This document shows, in pieces, positions 36,055 through 47,065 of a stretch of DNA of 64,000 nucleotides. This DNA comes from Brevibacterium sp. HMSC07C04. Lineage in GTDB: Bacteria; Actinomycetota; Actinomycetes; Actinomycetales; Brevibacteriaceae. The DNA lies in NCBI RefSeq assembly GCF_001815905.1, contig NZ_KV823255.1, positions 62,001-126,000 on the forward strand, read 5' to 3'. The notes below the pieces were generated by a model that did no database searches, was not told the DNA's origin, and was given only the letters and a program-made list of their open reading frames with translations. How positions within the stretch are numbered: the stretch's first letter is position 1; every line of letters starts with the position of its first letter. The position numbers and the translations under genes are program-made.

Positions 36055-38268
36055 TTGGGTATTCACCCTTATTCTTCAGTTGCCCACATTGACAACGGGC
36101 GCTTCGGATCGCACACCGTGCGCTTCGAAACGGGTCGCCTGGCCCAGCAGGCCAACGGTTCGGCCGTTGCCTACCTCGACGACGACACCATGCTGCTGTC
36201 GACCACGACCGCCAGCAAGAACCCGCGCGAAGGCTTTGACTTCTTCCCGCTGACCGTCGACGTCGAAGAGCGCCAGTACGCAGCCGGCAAGATCCCCGGT
36301 TCGTTCTTCCGCCGCGAAGGACGCCCCACCACCGACGCGATCCTCACGTGCCGCCTGATCGACCGTCCGCTGCGCCCGTCCTTCGTCAAGGGCCTGCGCA
36401 ATGAAGTCCAGGTGGTCGTCACGGTCATGTCGATCAACCCCGACCACATCTACGACACGCTGGCCATCAACGCCGCCTCGATGTCCACCCAGCTGGGCGG
36501 ACTGCCGTTCTCCGGCCCCATCGGCGGTGTGCGCATCGCACTCATCGAAGACCAGTGGGTTGCATTCCCCAACCACTCCCAGCTGAAAGACGCTGTCTTC
36601 AACATGGCGGTTGCCGGTCGGGTCGTCGACGGCGACGTGGCCATCATGATGGTCGAAGCCGAAGCCGGCGACCAGGCGTGGGACCTCATCAAGGCAGGCG
36701 GCCAGAAGCCCACGGAAGAAGTCGTAGCCGGCGGCCTGGAAGCCGCTAAGCCCTTCATCCGCGAACTGGTTCGCGCACAGGAAGAACTCGCCGAGAAGGC
36801 TGCCAAGCCGGTCGCTGAGTTCCCCATCTTCAAATCCTATGAAGACGATGTCTACGAAGCCGTGAAAGAAGCCGCCTACGACAAGCAGGCAAAGAACTTC
36901 CAGATCGGCGACAAGCAGGAGCGCGAAGCCGCCGCTGACGCTCTGCTGGACGAACTCTACGAGCAGCTGGGTGAGAAGTTCGACGGCCGCGAAGCTGAAA
37001 TCGCCGGTGCCCTCAACGCCATCACGAAGGACATCATCCGCCAGCGCATCCTCACCGAACAGGTGCGCATCGACGGACGCGGCCTGAAGGACATCCGTCC
37101 GCTGTCGGCCAATGTCGACGTTCTGCCCCGCGTTCACGGCTCGGCCCTGTTTGAGCGCGGCGAAACCCAGATTCTCGGCGTTTCGACCCTCAACATGCTC
37201 AAGATGGAGCAGCAGATCGATTCGCTGGCGCCGGAAACCTCCAAGCGCTACATGCACCACTACAACTTCCCGCCCTACTCGACGGGTGAAACCGGTCGTG
37301 TGGGAAGTCCCAAGCGCCGCGAAATCGGCCACGGTGCTCTCGCTGAGCGCGCCCTCGTTCCCGTTCTGCCCAGCCGTGAAGAGTTCCCGTATGCCATCCG
37401 CCAGGTGTCGGAGGCCCTCGGTTCGAACGGTTCGACCTCGATGGGGTCCGTGTGTGCTTCGACCCTGTCGCTGCAGGCAGCCGGTGTGCCGCTGCGCGCA
37501 CCCGTAGCGGGCATCGCCATGGGCCTTGTCTCGGACATCATCGAAACCGAATCCGGACCGCAGCGCGCCTACGCCGCGCTGACCGACATCCTCGGCGCAG
37601 AAGACGCTTTCGGCGACATGGACTTCAAGGTCGCGGGAACGGAAGACTTCATCACTGCAATCCAGCTGGACACCAAGCTCGACGGCCTGCCGGCCTCCGT
37701 GCTGGGTGCCGCCCTGAAGCAGGCAAAGGAAGCCCGCCACGCCATCCTCGAAGTCATGCACGAGGCCATTGACGGTCCCGCCGCAGAAATGGCGCCCACT
37801 GCTCCGCGCATCCTCTCGGTCGTCATCCCTGTTGACAAGATCGGCGAGGTCATCGGCCCCAAGGGCAAGATGATCAACCAGATCCAGGAAGACACCGGCG
37901 CGGAGATCTCGGTCGAAGACGACGGCACCGTCCTGATCGGCTCGACCGACGGCCCGTCGGCCGAAGCTGCTCGCGATGCCATCAACGCGATCGCCAACCC
38001 GCAGGTTCCGGAAGTCGGCGAACGCTACCTGGGCACCGTTGTGAAGCTCATGAGCTTCGGTGCTTTTGTGTCGCTGAGCCCCGGCAAGGACGGTCTGCTG
38101 CACATCTCTGAGCTGCGCAAGCTCAACGGCGGCAAGCGCGTTGACGATGTCGAAGACGTCATCGGCGTCGGCCAGCCCATCCAGGTTGAGATCTCGAAGA
38201 TCGACGACCGCGGCAAGCTGTCGCTGGTACCGGTCATCGACGAAGAACAGTCCTCCGACGAAGACTGA
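36055..38268 (+). CDS. pnp: Polynucleotide phosphorylase
   Basis: 3'-5' exoribonuclease and polymerase of the RNA degradation machinery. The 737 residues hold two RNase PH domains (about 15-240 and 335-570), a linking helical domain, a KH domain ([20 protein letters not shown]) and a C-terminal S1 domain ([21 protein letters not shown]). The start is TTG 36055 after ACGGAGAC, matching the [15 protein letters not shown]-terminus. The M16 peptidase follows after 8 bp. Confidence 0.97.
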   Translation: MGIHPYSSVAHIDNGRFGSHTVRFETGRLAQQANGSAVAYLDDDTMLLSTTTASKNPREGFDFFPLTVDVEERQYAAGKIPGSFFRREGRPTTDAILTCRLIDRPLRPSFVKGLRNEVQVVVTVMSINPDHIYDTLAINAASMSTQLGGLPFSGPIGGVRIALIEDQWVAFPNHSQLKDAVFNMAVAGRVVDGDVAIMMVEAEAGDQAWDLIKAGGQKPTEEVVAGGLEAAKPFIRELVRAQEELAEKAAKPVAEFPIFKSYEDDVYEAVKEAAYDKQAKNFQIGDKQEREAAADALLDELYEQLGEKFDGREAEIAGALNAITKDIIRQRILTEQVRIDGRGLKDIRPLSANVDVLPRVHGSALFERGETQILGVSTLNMLKMEQQIDSLAPETSKRYMHHYNFPPYSTGETGRVGSPKRREIGHGALAERALVPVLPSREEFPYAIRQVSEALGSNGSTSMGSVCASTLSLQAAGVPLRAPVAGIAMGLVSDIIETESGPQRAYAALTDILGAEDAFGDMDFKVAGTEDFITAIQLDTKLDGLPASVLGAALKQAKEARHAILEVMHEAIDGPAAEMAPTAPRILSVVIPVDKIGEVIGPKGKMINQIQEDTGAEISVEDDGTVLIGSTDGPSAEAARDAINAIANPQVPEVGERYLGTVVKLMSFGAFVSLSPGKDGLLHISELRKLNGGKRVDDVEDVIGVGQPIQVEISKIDDRGKLSLVPVIDEEQSSDED

Positions 38269-38276
38269 CTCCGGTC

Positions 38277-39557
38277 TTGACTGAACCTCTTCACCGGGAG
38301 GACAGTGCGGTTGCCCGCACTGTCCTCCCGTCTGGTATCCGCGTCATTACGGAGACGATGCCGGGCCTGGGCTCGGAGACCATCGGCATCTGGGTTGGCT
38401 CGGGTTCGCGCAGCGAAACAGAACCTACTGCCGGTTCCACTCACTTCCTCGAGCACATGCTGTTCAAGGGAACCCGACAGCGCACGGCAAGGGACATAGC
38501 GCGGGAATTCGACAGGCTCGGCGGGGAAGCCAATGCGGTGACCGCAAAGGAGTACACCGCCTACTATTCTCGCTGTCTCATCGACGACCTCGACCGTGCA
38601 GCTGAAGTGCTCTGCGACATGGTGTTCAATTCGCTTCTGGACCCAGTGGAGTTCGAACGCGAGCGCAAAGTCATCATCGATGAACTGGCAATGGCGGCTG
38701 ATGATCCGGTCGATGTTCTCTACGAACACTACGATTCGATCATCTACCGCGGTTCCGGCCTCGGCCGGCCCGTGGGAGCCACGAAACAGCGGATCGAACA
38801 GCTGGACCAACGCGAACTCGTCGAACACTACGCGCACGCCTATACCGGTCCGCGCATTGTCATTGCCGCCGCCGGAGGAGCAGGGCACGAAGCCGTAGTT
38901 CAGGCGTGCCGGCGGGCAGCGGAGCATCTGCCCGCCCCGGTGGGCGGCACCTCGGCAGCTGTGCACGCAGGCGAACCGGCACCTGTCTTCCACGCCGATC
39001 GCAGCGCCTTGGTCAAGCCGACCGAACAGCAGGTGCTGCTGGCAGGGGTTGAGGGCCTGCACCTGGGCCACCCGGACCGCTTCACTCTTGCGGTTCTGCA
39101 GATGCTTTTGGGAGGGGGAATGTCCTCGCGGCTGTTTCAGAGCATCCGCGAAGAGCGCGGCCTTGCCTATTCGGTGCACTGCGCGGGCTCCCAGTTCAGC
39201 GATATCGGTGACTTCGGCATCTACGCCGGCTGTGCCCCGGAAGATGCCCCAGAGGTCCTGCGGCTGATCCGAGCGGAATGCGCCGAACTGGCCGAAAACG
39301 GGCCGACCCCTGCCGAGGTGGCAGACACCGCCTCTACCAGCGCGGCTTCGGCTGTGCTCGCCATGGAGAGTTCGGCGGTTCGGATGAACCGTTTGGGCCG
39401 CAGTGAGCTGACCGGACAGCCGCTGCTGACGACTGACGAAATCGTCGGGCGGACCCGCTCGGTGACCCCGGAGGACGTGCGGGAACTCGCCGCGCGTCTT
39501 TTCAGCAGCGAGTGGGCCCTGGCGACGGTCGGTCCGCGTGACGACCTCGACTTCTGA
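38277..39557 (+). CDS. M16-family zinc peptidase
   Basis: A 426-residue insulinase/processing-peptidase family protein with the inverted zinc motif HFLEH (H56, E59, H60) and distal ligand E136 (RKVIIDELAM). The second, inactive M16 domain (about 210-420) has RGLAYSVH. Cytoplasmic members of this type follow pnp in many Gram-positives. The start is TTG 38277, 8 bp after pnp, so co-transcription is likely. The substrate is unknown. Confidence 0.92.
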   Translation: MTEPLHREDSAVARTVLPSGIRVITETMPGLGSETIGIWVGSGSRSETEPTAGSTHFLEHMLFKGTRQRTARDIAREFDRLGGEANAVTAKEYTAYYSRCLIDDLDRAAEVLCDMVFNSLLDPVEFERERKVIIDELAMAADDPVDVLYEHYDSIIYRGSGLGRPVGATKQRIEQLDQRELVEHYAHAYTGPRIVIAAAGGAGHEAVVQACRRAAEHLPAPVGGTSAAVHAGEPAPVFHADRSALVKPTEQQVLLAGVEGLHLGHPDRFTLAVLQMLLGGGMSSRLFQSIREERGLAYSVHCAGSQFSDIGDFGIYAGCAPEDAPEVLRLIRAECAELAENGPTPAEVADTASTSAASAVLAMESSAVRMNRLGRSELTGQPLLTTDEIVGRTRSVTPEDVRELAARLFSSEWALATVGPRDDLDF

Positions 39558-39623
39558 TACTTCGAACACCCTTCCCCATCAACAGCTTCTGCGCACTCGA
39601 TGCCACTGAGCGAAAGGACGACG

Positions 39624-41282
39624 ATGAACACCACCGGCGGACGCCAGCTTGCCGCGGCCCTCAAAGCACACGGCATTGAACAGGTATACGGCATTCCCGG
39701 CACGCACAACCTTGAGATCTTCGCGGGCCTGCACAGTGAGGGAATACGCGTCATCACGCCTCGGCACGAACAGGGCGGCGGCTATGCGGCCGATGGTTCG
39801 GCACGGGTTTCAGGCAAGCCGTCTGTGCTCATCACAACCACCGGACCAGCTGCGCTCAACGCTGCGGCAGCCATGCTGCAGGCGCACTCGGATTCGGTTC
39901 CGGTGCTGTTGATCAGCCCGGGTGTTCCCGTGCGCCACCCCGGTCTGGGCAATGGCCTGCTGCACGAGGTCCGCTCGCAGTCGGGTGTTTTCGATTCGAT
40001 TGTGGAATCGTCGGTGCGTGTGACATCGCCCGGCGAAATCCCACAGGCGGTCGCTTATGCGTTTGCGACGATGACCACGGGCCGGAACAAGCCCGTCTAC
40101 TTGGAAATCCCACTGGATGTCATCGAGGAGGACGGGCCGCACACACCCGTGCAGCCGGTGTCCGCAGATGTGCGGCTGCCGCTGGACGAAGCTGCCCTGG
40201 ACTCTGCTGCCGCGTCACTTGAAGCCGCAAAGAAGCCGCTGCTGATCGCAGGGGGAGGTTCACGAGGCGCCGGTCGGGCAACCGCGCAGCTGGCGGAAGC
40301 GCTGGGCGCTCCAATTGTGGAAACGACCGCGGGCATGGGAGTTCTCGAATCGCCCAACCGGATCGGCGCCATCGGCGGCCTGGCAGCCTTCCACACGTTG
40401 CTGGGGGAATCGGATGCGCTCATCGCGGTGGGCACGGAGCTCGCTCCGAGTGAATTCTGGGACCCCGGCATGCGGCTGCCGGAAACCGTTGTGCGCATCG
40501 ACATCGACCAGCGCGCCATGATCACCAACGCCGCACCGTCACATCAGCTTCTGGCCCGTGCCGAGGAGGCTGTGGCCGGTCTTGTCGACAGGCTCACCGG
40601 GCAGCCTGCGGAAGGCGAGCTGTGGTCGCAACCGCTGACACAGGAAATCGAAGCTGAACGCTCTGAGTGGCACAAACCGTTTAAGGCCCTGACTGAAGCA
40701 CTCAACATTCACCGGCAGACGATTGACGGTTCGCTGACTTTGGTGGGCGATTCGTCCATGTCGTGCTATTACGGTCTGCAGCTGGGTGTCCGACTGCGTG
40801 AAGGTGACCGCTATCTGTACCCGGCAGGCGGCGGAACTCTGGGCTATAGCCTGCCGGCCGGCATCGGCGCCAAGTTCGGCCGTCCGAGTGATGAGGTCAT
40901 CGCGGTTGCAGGCGACGGCGGGGCGATGTTCACTATCCAGGAGCTCATGGCAGCGGTGGAGCACCGGCTGGCAGTGTCGTTCATCATCATCGACAATGGC
41001 GGCTATGGCGAAATCGCCCGCGAAATGCTCGAACGCGGTGATGCGCCGACAGCCGTTGCGCTGGGCAGGCCGGACTTCGTTGCCCTGGCGAACGCGCTGG
41101 GTATGCAAGCGCAGAAAGTCACCGACGCCTCGCAGTTGGCGACAGGTTTGGCCGAGGCGCGCGAAGCACAAGCACCCCGCCTGTTCGTCATGGACGAACA
41201 TTCGCCCACAGCCGAGTATCTGGTCAACAATCCGCAGTTCGGCAAGTCAAAACCGTCGGCGCGTCCGGTGCATATGGAATAA
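39624..41282 (+). CDS. Thiamine-diphosphate-dependent decarboxylase/synthase
   Basis: A 552-residue enzyme of the acetolactate-synthase/pyruvate-decarboxylase group. The catalytic glutamate is E49 in PRHEQGG. The central domain is at about 190-325. The ThDP-binding motif runs from G430-D431-G432 to IIIDNGGYGE. The N-terminal part (YGIPGTHNLEIFAGL, then GNGLLHEV) most resembles 5-guanidino-2-oxopentanoate decarboxylase-type proteins, but the substrate cannot be fixed by eye. ATG 39624 has AAAGGA 5 nt before it and is preferred over ATG 39600. It stands alone between the M16 gene and sodA. Confidence 0.82.
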   Translation: MNTTGGRQLAAALKAHGIEQVYGIPGTHNLEIFAGLHSEGIRVITPRHEQGGGYAADGSARVSGKPSVLITTTGPAALNAAAAMLQAHSDSVPVLLISPGVPVRHPGLGNGLLHEVRSQSGVFDSIVESSVRVTSPGEIPQAVAYAFATMTTGRNKPVYLEIPLDVIEEDGPHTPVQPVSADVRLPLDEAALDSAAASLEAAKKPLLIAGGGSRGAGRATAQLAEALGAPIVETTAGMGVLESPNRIGAIGGLAAFHTLLGESDALIAVGTELAPSEFWDPGMRLPETVVRIDIDQRAMITNAAPSHQLLARAEEAVAGLVDRLTGQPAEGELWSQPLTQEIEAERSEWHKPFKALTEALNIHRQTIDGSLTLVGDSSMSCYYGLQLGVRLREGDRYLYPAGGGTLGYSLPAGIGAKFGRPSDEVIAVAGDGGAMFTIQELMAAVEHRLAVSFIIIDNGGYGEIAREMLERGDAPTAVALGRPDFVALANALGMQAQKVTDASQLATGLAEAREAQAPRLFVMDEHSPTAEYLVNNPQFGKSKPSARPVHME

Positions 41283-41378
41283 CGGGCCGGACAGGCGCCG
41301 TTGTAGCAGGTGACGAGCTTCGATAGGCTCGAAAGCGATAGCGACAGACGTCGCTCGTTGACTTCTTAGGAGGAAGAC

Positions 41379-42005
41379 ATGACCGTCAAGTACGAACTTC
41401 CCGATCTTTCCTACGACTACGCAGCTCTGGAGCCGCACATTTCGGCACAGATCATGGAGCTGCACCACAGCAAGCACCACCAGACCTACGTCAACGGTGC
41501 GAACACTGCACTTGAGAAGCAGGCCGAAGCACGCGACAAGGGCGACTTCGCAGCCGCTGCCAAGGCATCGAAGGACCTCTCCTTCAACCTCGGCGGCCAC
41601 GTCAACCACTCCATCTTCTGGAACAACATGTCCCCGGACGGCGGCGACAAGCCGACCGGCGAACTCGCTTCGGCTCTCGATGACGCCTTCGGCGATTTCG
41701 ACAAGTTCCGCGGTCACTTCGAAGCTGTTGCCACCAGCATCCAGGGCTCCGGCTGGGCTGTTCTCGGTTGGGACCTGCTGGGCCAGGCTCTCACCATCGA
41801 GCAGCTGTATGACCAGCAGGGCAATGTGCAGATGGGCTACGTCCCGCTGCTGCAGCTGGACATGTGGGAGCACGCTTTCTACCTCGACTACAAGAATGTC
41901 AAGGCCGACTACGTCAAGGCCTGGTGGAACGTTGTGAACTGGGAAGACGTACAGGCTCGCTTCGAGCGCGCACGCAAGCAGGGCGAAGGCCTCCTGCTGG
42001 GCTGA
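41379..42005 (+). CDS. sodA: Superoxide dismutase (Mn/Fe)
   Basis: Converts superoxide to oxygen and hydrogen peroxide. The 208 residues carry the metal ligands H29 ([10 protein letters not shown]), H77 (HVNHSIFW), D161 and H165 ([11 protein letters not shown]). The residues around [10 protein letters not shown] and DQQGN fit the Mn or cambialistic type. A strong TAGGAGGA lies before ATG. The 96-bp gap upstream has a small hairpin (AGCGAC at 41340-41345, GTCGCT at 41350-41355). Confidence 0.96.
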   Translation: MTVKYELPDLSYDYAALEPHISAQIMELHHSKHHQTYVNGANTALEKQAEARDKGDFAAAAKASKDLSFNLGGHVNHSIFWNNMSPDGGDKPTGELASALDDAFGDFDKFRGHFEAVATSIQGSGWAVLGWDLLGQALTIEQLYDQQGNVQMGYVPLLQLDMWEHAFYLDYKNVKADYVKAWWNVVNWEDVQARFERARKQGEGLLLG

Positions 42006-42020
42006 TAGCTCCACGCACAG

Positions 42021-42056
42021 AAGGCGGGGAACAGTCTCACTGTTCCCCGCCTTTTC
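42021..42056 (+). terminator. Bidirectional terminator after sodA
   Basis: A perfect 14-bp stem (42021-42034 with 42040-42053), 5-nt loop, followed by TTCT. It lies between the converging sodA and DUF1846 genes. Confidence 0.88.
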
Positions 42057-42121
42057 TGTGTCTGTCCGTCTCGTGTGCTGGGCACGGCGGCTGCACTGCC
42101 GCTGCGCCAGCCCGCTCAGAT

Positions 42122-43615
42122 TCAGCGCTTGTGGTAGAGGGACTTTCGCTGGTATTTGGGGTCTGAGGTCACGCGCATCTGCAGATTGCGGAACACCTCT
42201 TGGTCGACCGAGCCGAGCAGAGTTGTTGTGTGCACATCGCAGCTGCGCAGCTCTTTGAGCCTATCCAGCGCAGCGGCGGCGTGGTGGTCAGCCGTTGCCG
42301 AGGCAGACAGCGCAATGAGGACTTCGTCCATGTGCAGACGGGGGTTGCGGCTGCCCAAATGCTGGGTCTTGAGCGTCTGTATGGGCTCAATGTTCTCCGG
42401 CTGCAGCAGGTGGACGTCCGCGTCGATGCCCGCCAGGTGCTTCAGAGCGTTGAGCAGCATCGCCGCGGAACACCCCAGCAGTTCGGAGGTTTTGCCGGTG
42501 ATGATCGTGCCGTCGTGCAGCTGCATGGCCGATGCGGGCTGACCGGTTGATGCTTCGAGGTTCTGGGCAATGCCGATGATCGGCCGGTCCGCCTCAGTGA
42601 TGTGTGCTTTGCGCATGATCACGGCAATCCGCTCAGAAACGGTGTCGTCGAGGTTTTCTCGGCGCTCGTCGGCGAGTGCGGTGAAGTAGCGGCGGATGAT
42701 CTCCTGCTCGGCGGCCTGGCGGACGATGTCGTCATCGCTGATGCACATGCCCGCCATGTTGACGCCCATGTCGGTGGGGGACTGGTAGGGAGATTCCCCG
42801 TAGAGCTCTTCGAGGGTGGCTTTCAGCAGCGGGAACACTTCAATATCGCGGTTGTAGCTCGTAGCTTCCCTGCCGTGGGCGCGGAGGTGGTAGGCATCGA
42901 TGACGTTGATGTCGTCGAGATCAGCCGTCGCGGCCTCGTAGGCGAGATTGACCGGGTGGTCCAGGGGAAGGTTCCAGATGGGAAAAGTTTCGAACTTCGC
43001 GTAGCCGGAGGTGATGCCGCGGCGGCTGTCGAGGTAGAGCTGCGACAGGCACGTGGCGAGCTTGCCCGATCCCGGGCCGGGGCCGGTGACGACGATGAGG
43101 TCCCGGGTGGTTTCGACCCAGTCGTTTTGGCCGAAGCCGTCTTCGCTCATGATGAGCGAGGTGTTGCTCGGGTATCCGGGAATGGTCACGTGCCGGGCAA
43201 CGGTGAGCCCCAGCCGTTCGAGCTTGGTGATGAATTCGCGGGCTTTGAGGTTGCCTTCGTCCAGCTGCGTCATGACGATGTTGTCCACGGTGAAGCCCTC
43301 TTCGCGGAAGGCGTCGATCAGGCGGAGAACGTCGTCCTCGTAGCTGATTCCCAAATCAGCGCGCATTTTGTGGCGGTCCAGATCGCGGGCGCTGACGCAG
43401 ACGAGGATTTCGAGTTCGTCTTTCAGTTCGGCAAGCATGGCCAGTTTGTTGTTCGGGGTGAAGCCCGGCAGAACCCGTGAGGCGTGATGGTCGTCGAAGA
43501 GCTTGCCGCCCATTTCGAGGTAGAGCTTGCCGCCGATGTCCCGGCGTCGCTGGGCAATGTGTGCTGACTGTTGGCGGATGTATTCTGCGCTGTCGAATCC
43601 GAGGGGAGCCTGCAT
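42122..43615 (-). CDS. DUF1846 (UPF0371) protein
   Basis: A 497-residue cytoplasmic protein matching the DUF1846 family in length and sequence ([18 protein letters not shown], then [17 protein letters not shown]). A P-loop-like GPGPGSGK is at about residue 181. Known structures resemble nucleotide-binding enzymes but the function is unknown. ATG 43615 is chosen by the family start. A TAATAT hexamer lies at -14 to -9 with TTGTCA upstream, and no ribosome binding site is seen. It diverges from dapB. Confidence 0.9.
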   Translation of the reverse strand: MQAPLGFDSAEYIRQQSAHIAQRRRDIGGKLYLEMGGKLFDDHHASRVLPGFTPNNKLAMLAELKDELEILVCVSARDLDRHKMRADLGISYEDDVLRLIDAFREEGFTVDNIVMTQLDEGNLKAREFITKLERLGLTVARHVTIPGYPSNTSLIMSEDGFGQNDWVETTRDLIVVTGPGPGSGKLATCLSQLYLDSRRGITSGYAKFETFPIWNLPLDHPVNLAYEAATADLDDINVIDAYHLRAHGREATSYNRDIEVFPLLKATLEELYGESPYQSPTDMGVNMAGMCISDDDIVRQAAEQEIIRRYFTALADERRENLDDTVSERIAVIMRKAHITEADRPIIGIAQNLEASTGQPASAMQLHDGTIITGKTSELLGCSAAMLLNALKHLAGIDADVHLLQPENIEPIQTLKTQHLGSRNPRLHMDEVLIALSASATADHHAAAALDRLKELRSCDVHTTTLLGSVDQEVFRNLQMRVTSDPKYQRKSLYHKR

Positions 43616-43678
43616 GGTCTTTGATATTAACACCGCGGTGGGATGACAAAATGGGTCTGACCAACAGAAAGGAATCAC

Positions 43679-44419
43679 GTGGCAGTCAAAGTCGGAGTCA
43701 TCGGAGCATCAGGACGTATGGGCTCGCACGCCGTCGAAGCAGTGAAGGCAGCCGACGGCATGGAGTTGGTGGCGACGATCGGCCGTGAAGACGATCTTTC
43801 GTCCGTCGTAGAAGCCGGGGCTGAAGTCGCTGTTGAACTCACCGTGCCCAAATCAACGGAGGACAATGTTCACTTTCTGGTCAGCCGCGGCATTCACTGT
43901 GTTGTCGGCACGACCGGGTGGAGTGAGGAACGTCTGCAGCGCCTGGCAGAGCTTGCGCAGCAGCATCCGGACGTCGGTGTTCTCATCGCCCCGAACTTTT
44001 CAATCGGTGCGGTCTTGGCCATGCAGTTCGCTGAACTTGCCGCGCCCTATTTCGAATCCGCGGAGGTCATCGAAATACACCACACGCGGAAACTCGATGC
44101 CCCCTCCGGCACAGCAGTCTCAACAGCCCAGCGGATTGCCGCGGTGCGCAGCGATGTAGGCCTGCCGGACGTTCCCGATGCAACCGAAGAAGACCCTCAC
44201 GGTGCCCGTGGGGCCGTGGTCGACGGCATTCATGTTCACGCCGTCCGCCAGCTGGGGATGAACGCCTCAGAGGAGATCCACTTCGGCTCGGCACATGAAG
44301 CGCTGACCATCCGCACCGATTCGCACTCGACCGAGGCCTTTATGCCGGGAATCATCACGGCTGTCAGAAAGGTTGATCAGCACCCCGGTCTGACGGTGGG
44401 GCTCGAAAAGTACCTCTGA
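43679..44419 (+). CDS. dapB: 4-hydroxy-tetrahydrodipicolinate reductase
   Basis: NAD(P)H-dependent step of lysine and diaminopimelate synthesis. The 246 residues show the nucleotide-binding VIGASGRMG, the GTTGWS segment and the substrate-site [18 protein letters not shown] 43679 follows AGAAAGGA. The stop shares one base with the next ATG. dapA, which makes the substrate, lies 1.7 kb downstream. Confidence 0.97.
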   Translation: MAVKVGVIGASGRMGSHAVEAVKAADGMELVATIGREDDLSSVVEAGAEVAVELTVPKSTEDNVHFLVSRGIHCVVGTTGWSEERLQRLAELAQQHPDVGVLIAPNFSIGAVLAMQFAELAAPYFESAEVIEIHHTRKLDAPSGTAVSTAQRIAAVRSDVGLPDVPDATEEDPHGARGAVVDGIHVHAVRQLGMNASEEIHFGSAHEALTIRTDSHSTEAFMPGIITAVRKVDQHPGLTVGLEKYL

Positions 44420-44868
44420 TGTCCAAGGCGAAGATCGGGGCGACAGTCATTTCGGCGCTGCTGGCCCTCTACCTCATCTTCATGGTGCAGCGAGGCGCCA
44501 TCATGCTGCGTGAACCCAGCATCGTCGCGAAGGTGCTTGCCGTGGCACTGCTCGCGCTGCCGATCATCGGCGCGTGGGCGCTCATCGTCGAGCTCCTCTT
44601 CGGTGCTCGCATTGAGCGCCTGGGCAGGCAGCTTGCCGCGGAAGGCGGTCTGCCGCCCGACGATCTTCCTCGCACGCCGGGCGGGCGGATTGTTCGCGAA
44701 GCCGCTGACGAGCAGTTTGAACTCTTCGCCCGCGAAGCAGAAGAAGCCCCCGGCGACTGGCGCTCGTGGTTCCGCCTGTCGATGGCCTATGACGCGGCGG
44801 GGGATCGTCGGCGCGCCCGCAGCACCATGCGCAAAGCCATCAGCATGGAGCGAACCACCCGCGGCTGA
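44419..44868 (+). CDS. Membrane protein with TPR-like tail
   Basis: A 149-residue protein conserved after dapB in actinomycetes. Two membrane segments (about 7-24 and 38-62) are followed by a soluble part ending in a tetratricopeptide-like helix pair (SWFRLSMAYDAAGDRRRARSTM). It is coupled to dapB by a TGATG overlap. The role is unknown; a TPR tail suggests protein contacts. Confidence 0.75.
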   Translation: MSKAKIGATVISALLALYLIFMVQRGAIMLREPSIVAKVLAVALLALPIIGAWALIVELLFGARIERLGRQLAAEGGLPPDDLPRTPGGRIVREAADEQFELFAREAEEAPGDWRSWFRLSMAYDAAGDRRRARSTMRKAISMERTTRG

Positions 44869-44934
44869 CTACGGCGGCTGCCTGAAATCTGACCGCAGCC
44901 AGTCTCAGCTCAGGCGGTCCCGCATTATTCGACT

Positions 44935-46074
44935 TCAGCGCACCGTCAGACGCACAGCCGCGGATGCAGCTGCCTCCAGCGGTCCGCGCCGTGAGATGAC
45001 AGCCTTCCACACCACGGCAATGCCGATGAGCACGACCGCGTGGACGGCGTACTCCGCGGTGGGGTCCATGCCCTTCGTCAGTTCAAGCAGAACGACGTGC
45101 AGCGAATATACGGTGAGTGTCATTGAGCCCGGTGCGTGCAGCGGCAGCAGCAGCCGCGCGGCGGCCACGGGGAAGCTGATGAACAGCAGGCAGAACACGC
45201 CGATGGCCGCCGCCGCTGCCCCCGCTGTGCCGATGAGGTCCAGGGGAGTGCCGGTGTGCGGTCCGCTTACTGCTAGCCACCACGGGGTGTCGGTGGGGAC
45301 GGTTCCCCAGTTGCCGTAGAGCGTGGCCTGTTCGAGAAGGCCCGGTTTCTCGGCTGCCGAAGCCGAAAGCACCTCCCAGCCGTGCCACACCATCAGCAGG
45401 CTCGAGACGGCTGGAGCCATGACGGCTGCTCCCAAGCCCGCGGCTGTCGCTGTTATCGCGGACTGCCGTGACCAGCGGACGTGCGCTAAGGCCATGCCCA
45501 CGAGGATGTAGCTCATCCACTGCAGCGCCGGATAGTAGCCGGTGAGGACAATTGACTGCAGAAGGCCCACCGGATCGAAAAGCGAATAGAGGCTTGGGAC
45601 CGCGAGGTCCTGTTCGAGCTGCCAATGCGCACGGATGGCGTGGGAGGCGAAGGGGGAAGCCACAAGCCACACGGCAGCCAGTGCTGCCAGCGTGCGCCCG
45701 CGCAGGGGCAGCAGGACAGAGGCTGCGATGAACAGGAAACCGTAGACGGTCAGAATGATTGCCAGGCGAGTGCTGATGGTGCCGAGCAACAGACCTACCG
45801 TGAAGATGATGACCCCGCGAACAACCGCGGCTGCGATGGCTTTGCCCGGGGTGGACAGTGATCGTGACTGTGAGGCCAGAACGAGCGAAAACCCGGCCAG
45901 AACAGCAAACAGGGCGCTTGAACGACCGGCGAACATCACGGCCCAGGTCGGTTCGAAGTCGTCAGTATTGAGACGGTAGACATGGGTGACGACCATGCCG
46001 AAGAGAGCTGAGCCGCGGGCCGCATCAATCCAGAGCAGACGCCCCTGCGGAAAGACCCTGTCAATCGGGTTCAT
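44935..46074 (-). CDS. Multi-pass membrane protein of the HGSNAT/DUF418-like group
   Basis: The 379-residue protein has about ten hydrophobic segments. Its start, LLWIDAARGSALFGMVVTHVY, matches the heparan-alpha-glucosaminide acetyltransferase-like (DUF1624) motif, and the end resembles DUF418 proteins. An acyl transfer across the membrane is plausible but unproven. ATG 46074 is selected by homology; CACAAT at -13 to -8 suggests a leaderless mRNA. It diverges from dapA and splits the dap genes. Confidence 0.7.
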   Translation of the reverse strand: MNPIDRVFPQGRLLWIDAARGSALFGMVVTHVYRLNTDDFEPTWAVMFAGRSSALFAVLAGFSLVLASQSRSLSTPGKAIAAAVVRGVIIFTVGLLLGTISTRLAIILTVYGFLFIAASVLLPLRGRTLAALAAVWLVASPFASHAIRAHWQLEQDLAVPSLYSLFDPVGLLQSIVLTGYYPALQWMSYILVGMALAHVRWSRQSAITATAAGLGAAVMAPAVSSLLMVWHGWEVLSASAAEKPGLLEQATLYGNWGTVPTDTPWWLAVSGPHTGTPLDLIGTAGAAAAAIGVFCLLFISFPVAAARLLLPLHAPGSMTLTVYSLHVVLLELTKGMDPTAEYAVHAVVLIGIAVVWKAVISRRGPLEAAASAAVRLTVR

Positions 46075-46134
46075 GCTTGTGATTGTGCCACGGTCCGCCG
46101 CCGAGTGAGGAAGCACAGCCCCAGCCGCTGACGG

Positions 46135-46140
46135 TACAGT
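46135..46140 (+). promoter_or_regulatory. -10 hexamer directly upstream of dapA
   Basis: TACAGT lies at -13 to -8 from the dapA ATG and is followed immediately by AGGAGG. A start at the ATG would remove the ribosome binding site from the mRNA, so either a leaderless transcript or a more distal promoter is used. Confidence 0.35.
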
Positions 46141-46147
46141 AGGAGGC

Positions 46148-47065
46148 ATGGCTACACAGGGAGATTCACAAGCAGCGCAGGCGACCGCCGCTTTCGGTCG
46201 CGTTGGTACGGCTATGCTGACGCCCTTCAAGGGCGAAGACGTCGACTTCGATGCGGCGCAGGCGGTGGCCGAACACCTGGTGAACACGGGCAACGACATG
46301 CTGGTCGTCTCCGGCACCACTGGCGAATCTCCAACAACGTCATTTGACGAAAAGGGCGACCTGCTGCGCGCGGTGAAAGAAGCTGTTCCCGAGCACGTGC
46401 GCATTGTCGCGGGCATCGGCACAAACGACACGCGCAGCAGTATCGCCAATGTCGAACAGGCCGTCGAAGCCGGAGCCCACGGACTTCTGGCCGTCACCCC
46501 GTACTACTCCAAGCCATCGCAGGCGGCGATCGCTGCGCACATGCGGGCAGTCGCCGGGGCTTCGGACCTGCCGCTGATGCTCTATGACATTCCAGGCCGT
46601 TCGGGTGTTCCCATTGAAGCCGAAACGCTGATCGAGCTTGCCGATTGTCCTACAATCCTGGCGGTCAAAGATGCCAAGGGCGATATCGCATCGTCTATCG
46701 AGGTCATGGCGAAAACCGACCTCGTCTACTACTCGGGCGAAGACGCCCTCAACCTGCCGCTGCTTGCCGCCGGCGCCGTCGGCGTAGTGTCGGTCGCCGG
46801 GCACGTAGTCGCCCGTCCTCTGTCTGAAATGGTGGATCTGGTCGCTGCGAATGACATCGCCTCGGCTCGCCGCCTGGCCCTGGACCTTGTTCCTGTGGTC
46901 GACGCAATCATGAATCACATGCCCGGGGTGGTTTCCGCTAAGGCCTGTCTTGAACTCATGGGCGTGATTCCCTCCCGCGCAGTGCGCATGCCTCTTCTGC
47001 CGGCCACGCCAGAACAGGTCGACTTCCTGCGCCGAACATTGGAAGGACACGGTTTTCTTCAGTGA
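46148..47065 (+). CDS. dapA: 4-hydroxy-tetrahydrodipicolinate synthase
   Basis: Condenses pyruvate with aspartate semialdehyde, the first committed step to diaminopimelate and lysine. The 305-residue TIM barrel shows SGTTGESPTT, VTPYYSKPSQ, the YDIPGRSG segment and the Schiff-base lysine in ILAVKDAKGD. AGGAGG precedes ATG 46148. The stop overlaps the GTG of rnj by 4 nt; dapA-rnj is a common actinobacterial pair. Confidence 0.97.
   Translation: MATQGDSQAAQATAAFGRVGTAMLTPFKGEDVDFDAAQAVAEHLVNTGNDMLVVSGTTGESPTTSFDEKGDLLRAVKEAVPEHVRIVAGIGTNDTRSSIANVEQAVEAGAHGLLAVTPYYSKPSQAAIAAHMRAVAGASDLPLMLYDIPGRSGVPIEAETLIELADCPTILAVKDAKGDIASSIEVMAKTDLVYYSGEDALNLPLLAAGAVGVVSVAGHVVARPLSEMVDLVAANDIASARRLALDLVPVVDAIMNHMPGVVSAKACLELMGVIPSRAVRMPLLPATPEQVDFLRRTLEGHGFLQ

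Noticed and set aside
36076-38103. 675-residue open frame opposite pnp
   Set aside because: pnp is certain; the antisense product is His/Arg/Val-rich with no motif, a usual artefact in GC-rich genes.
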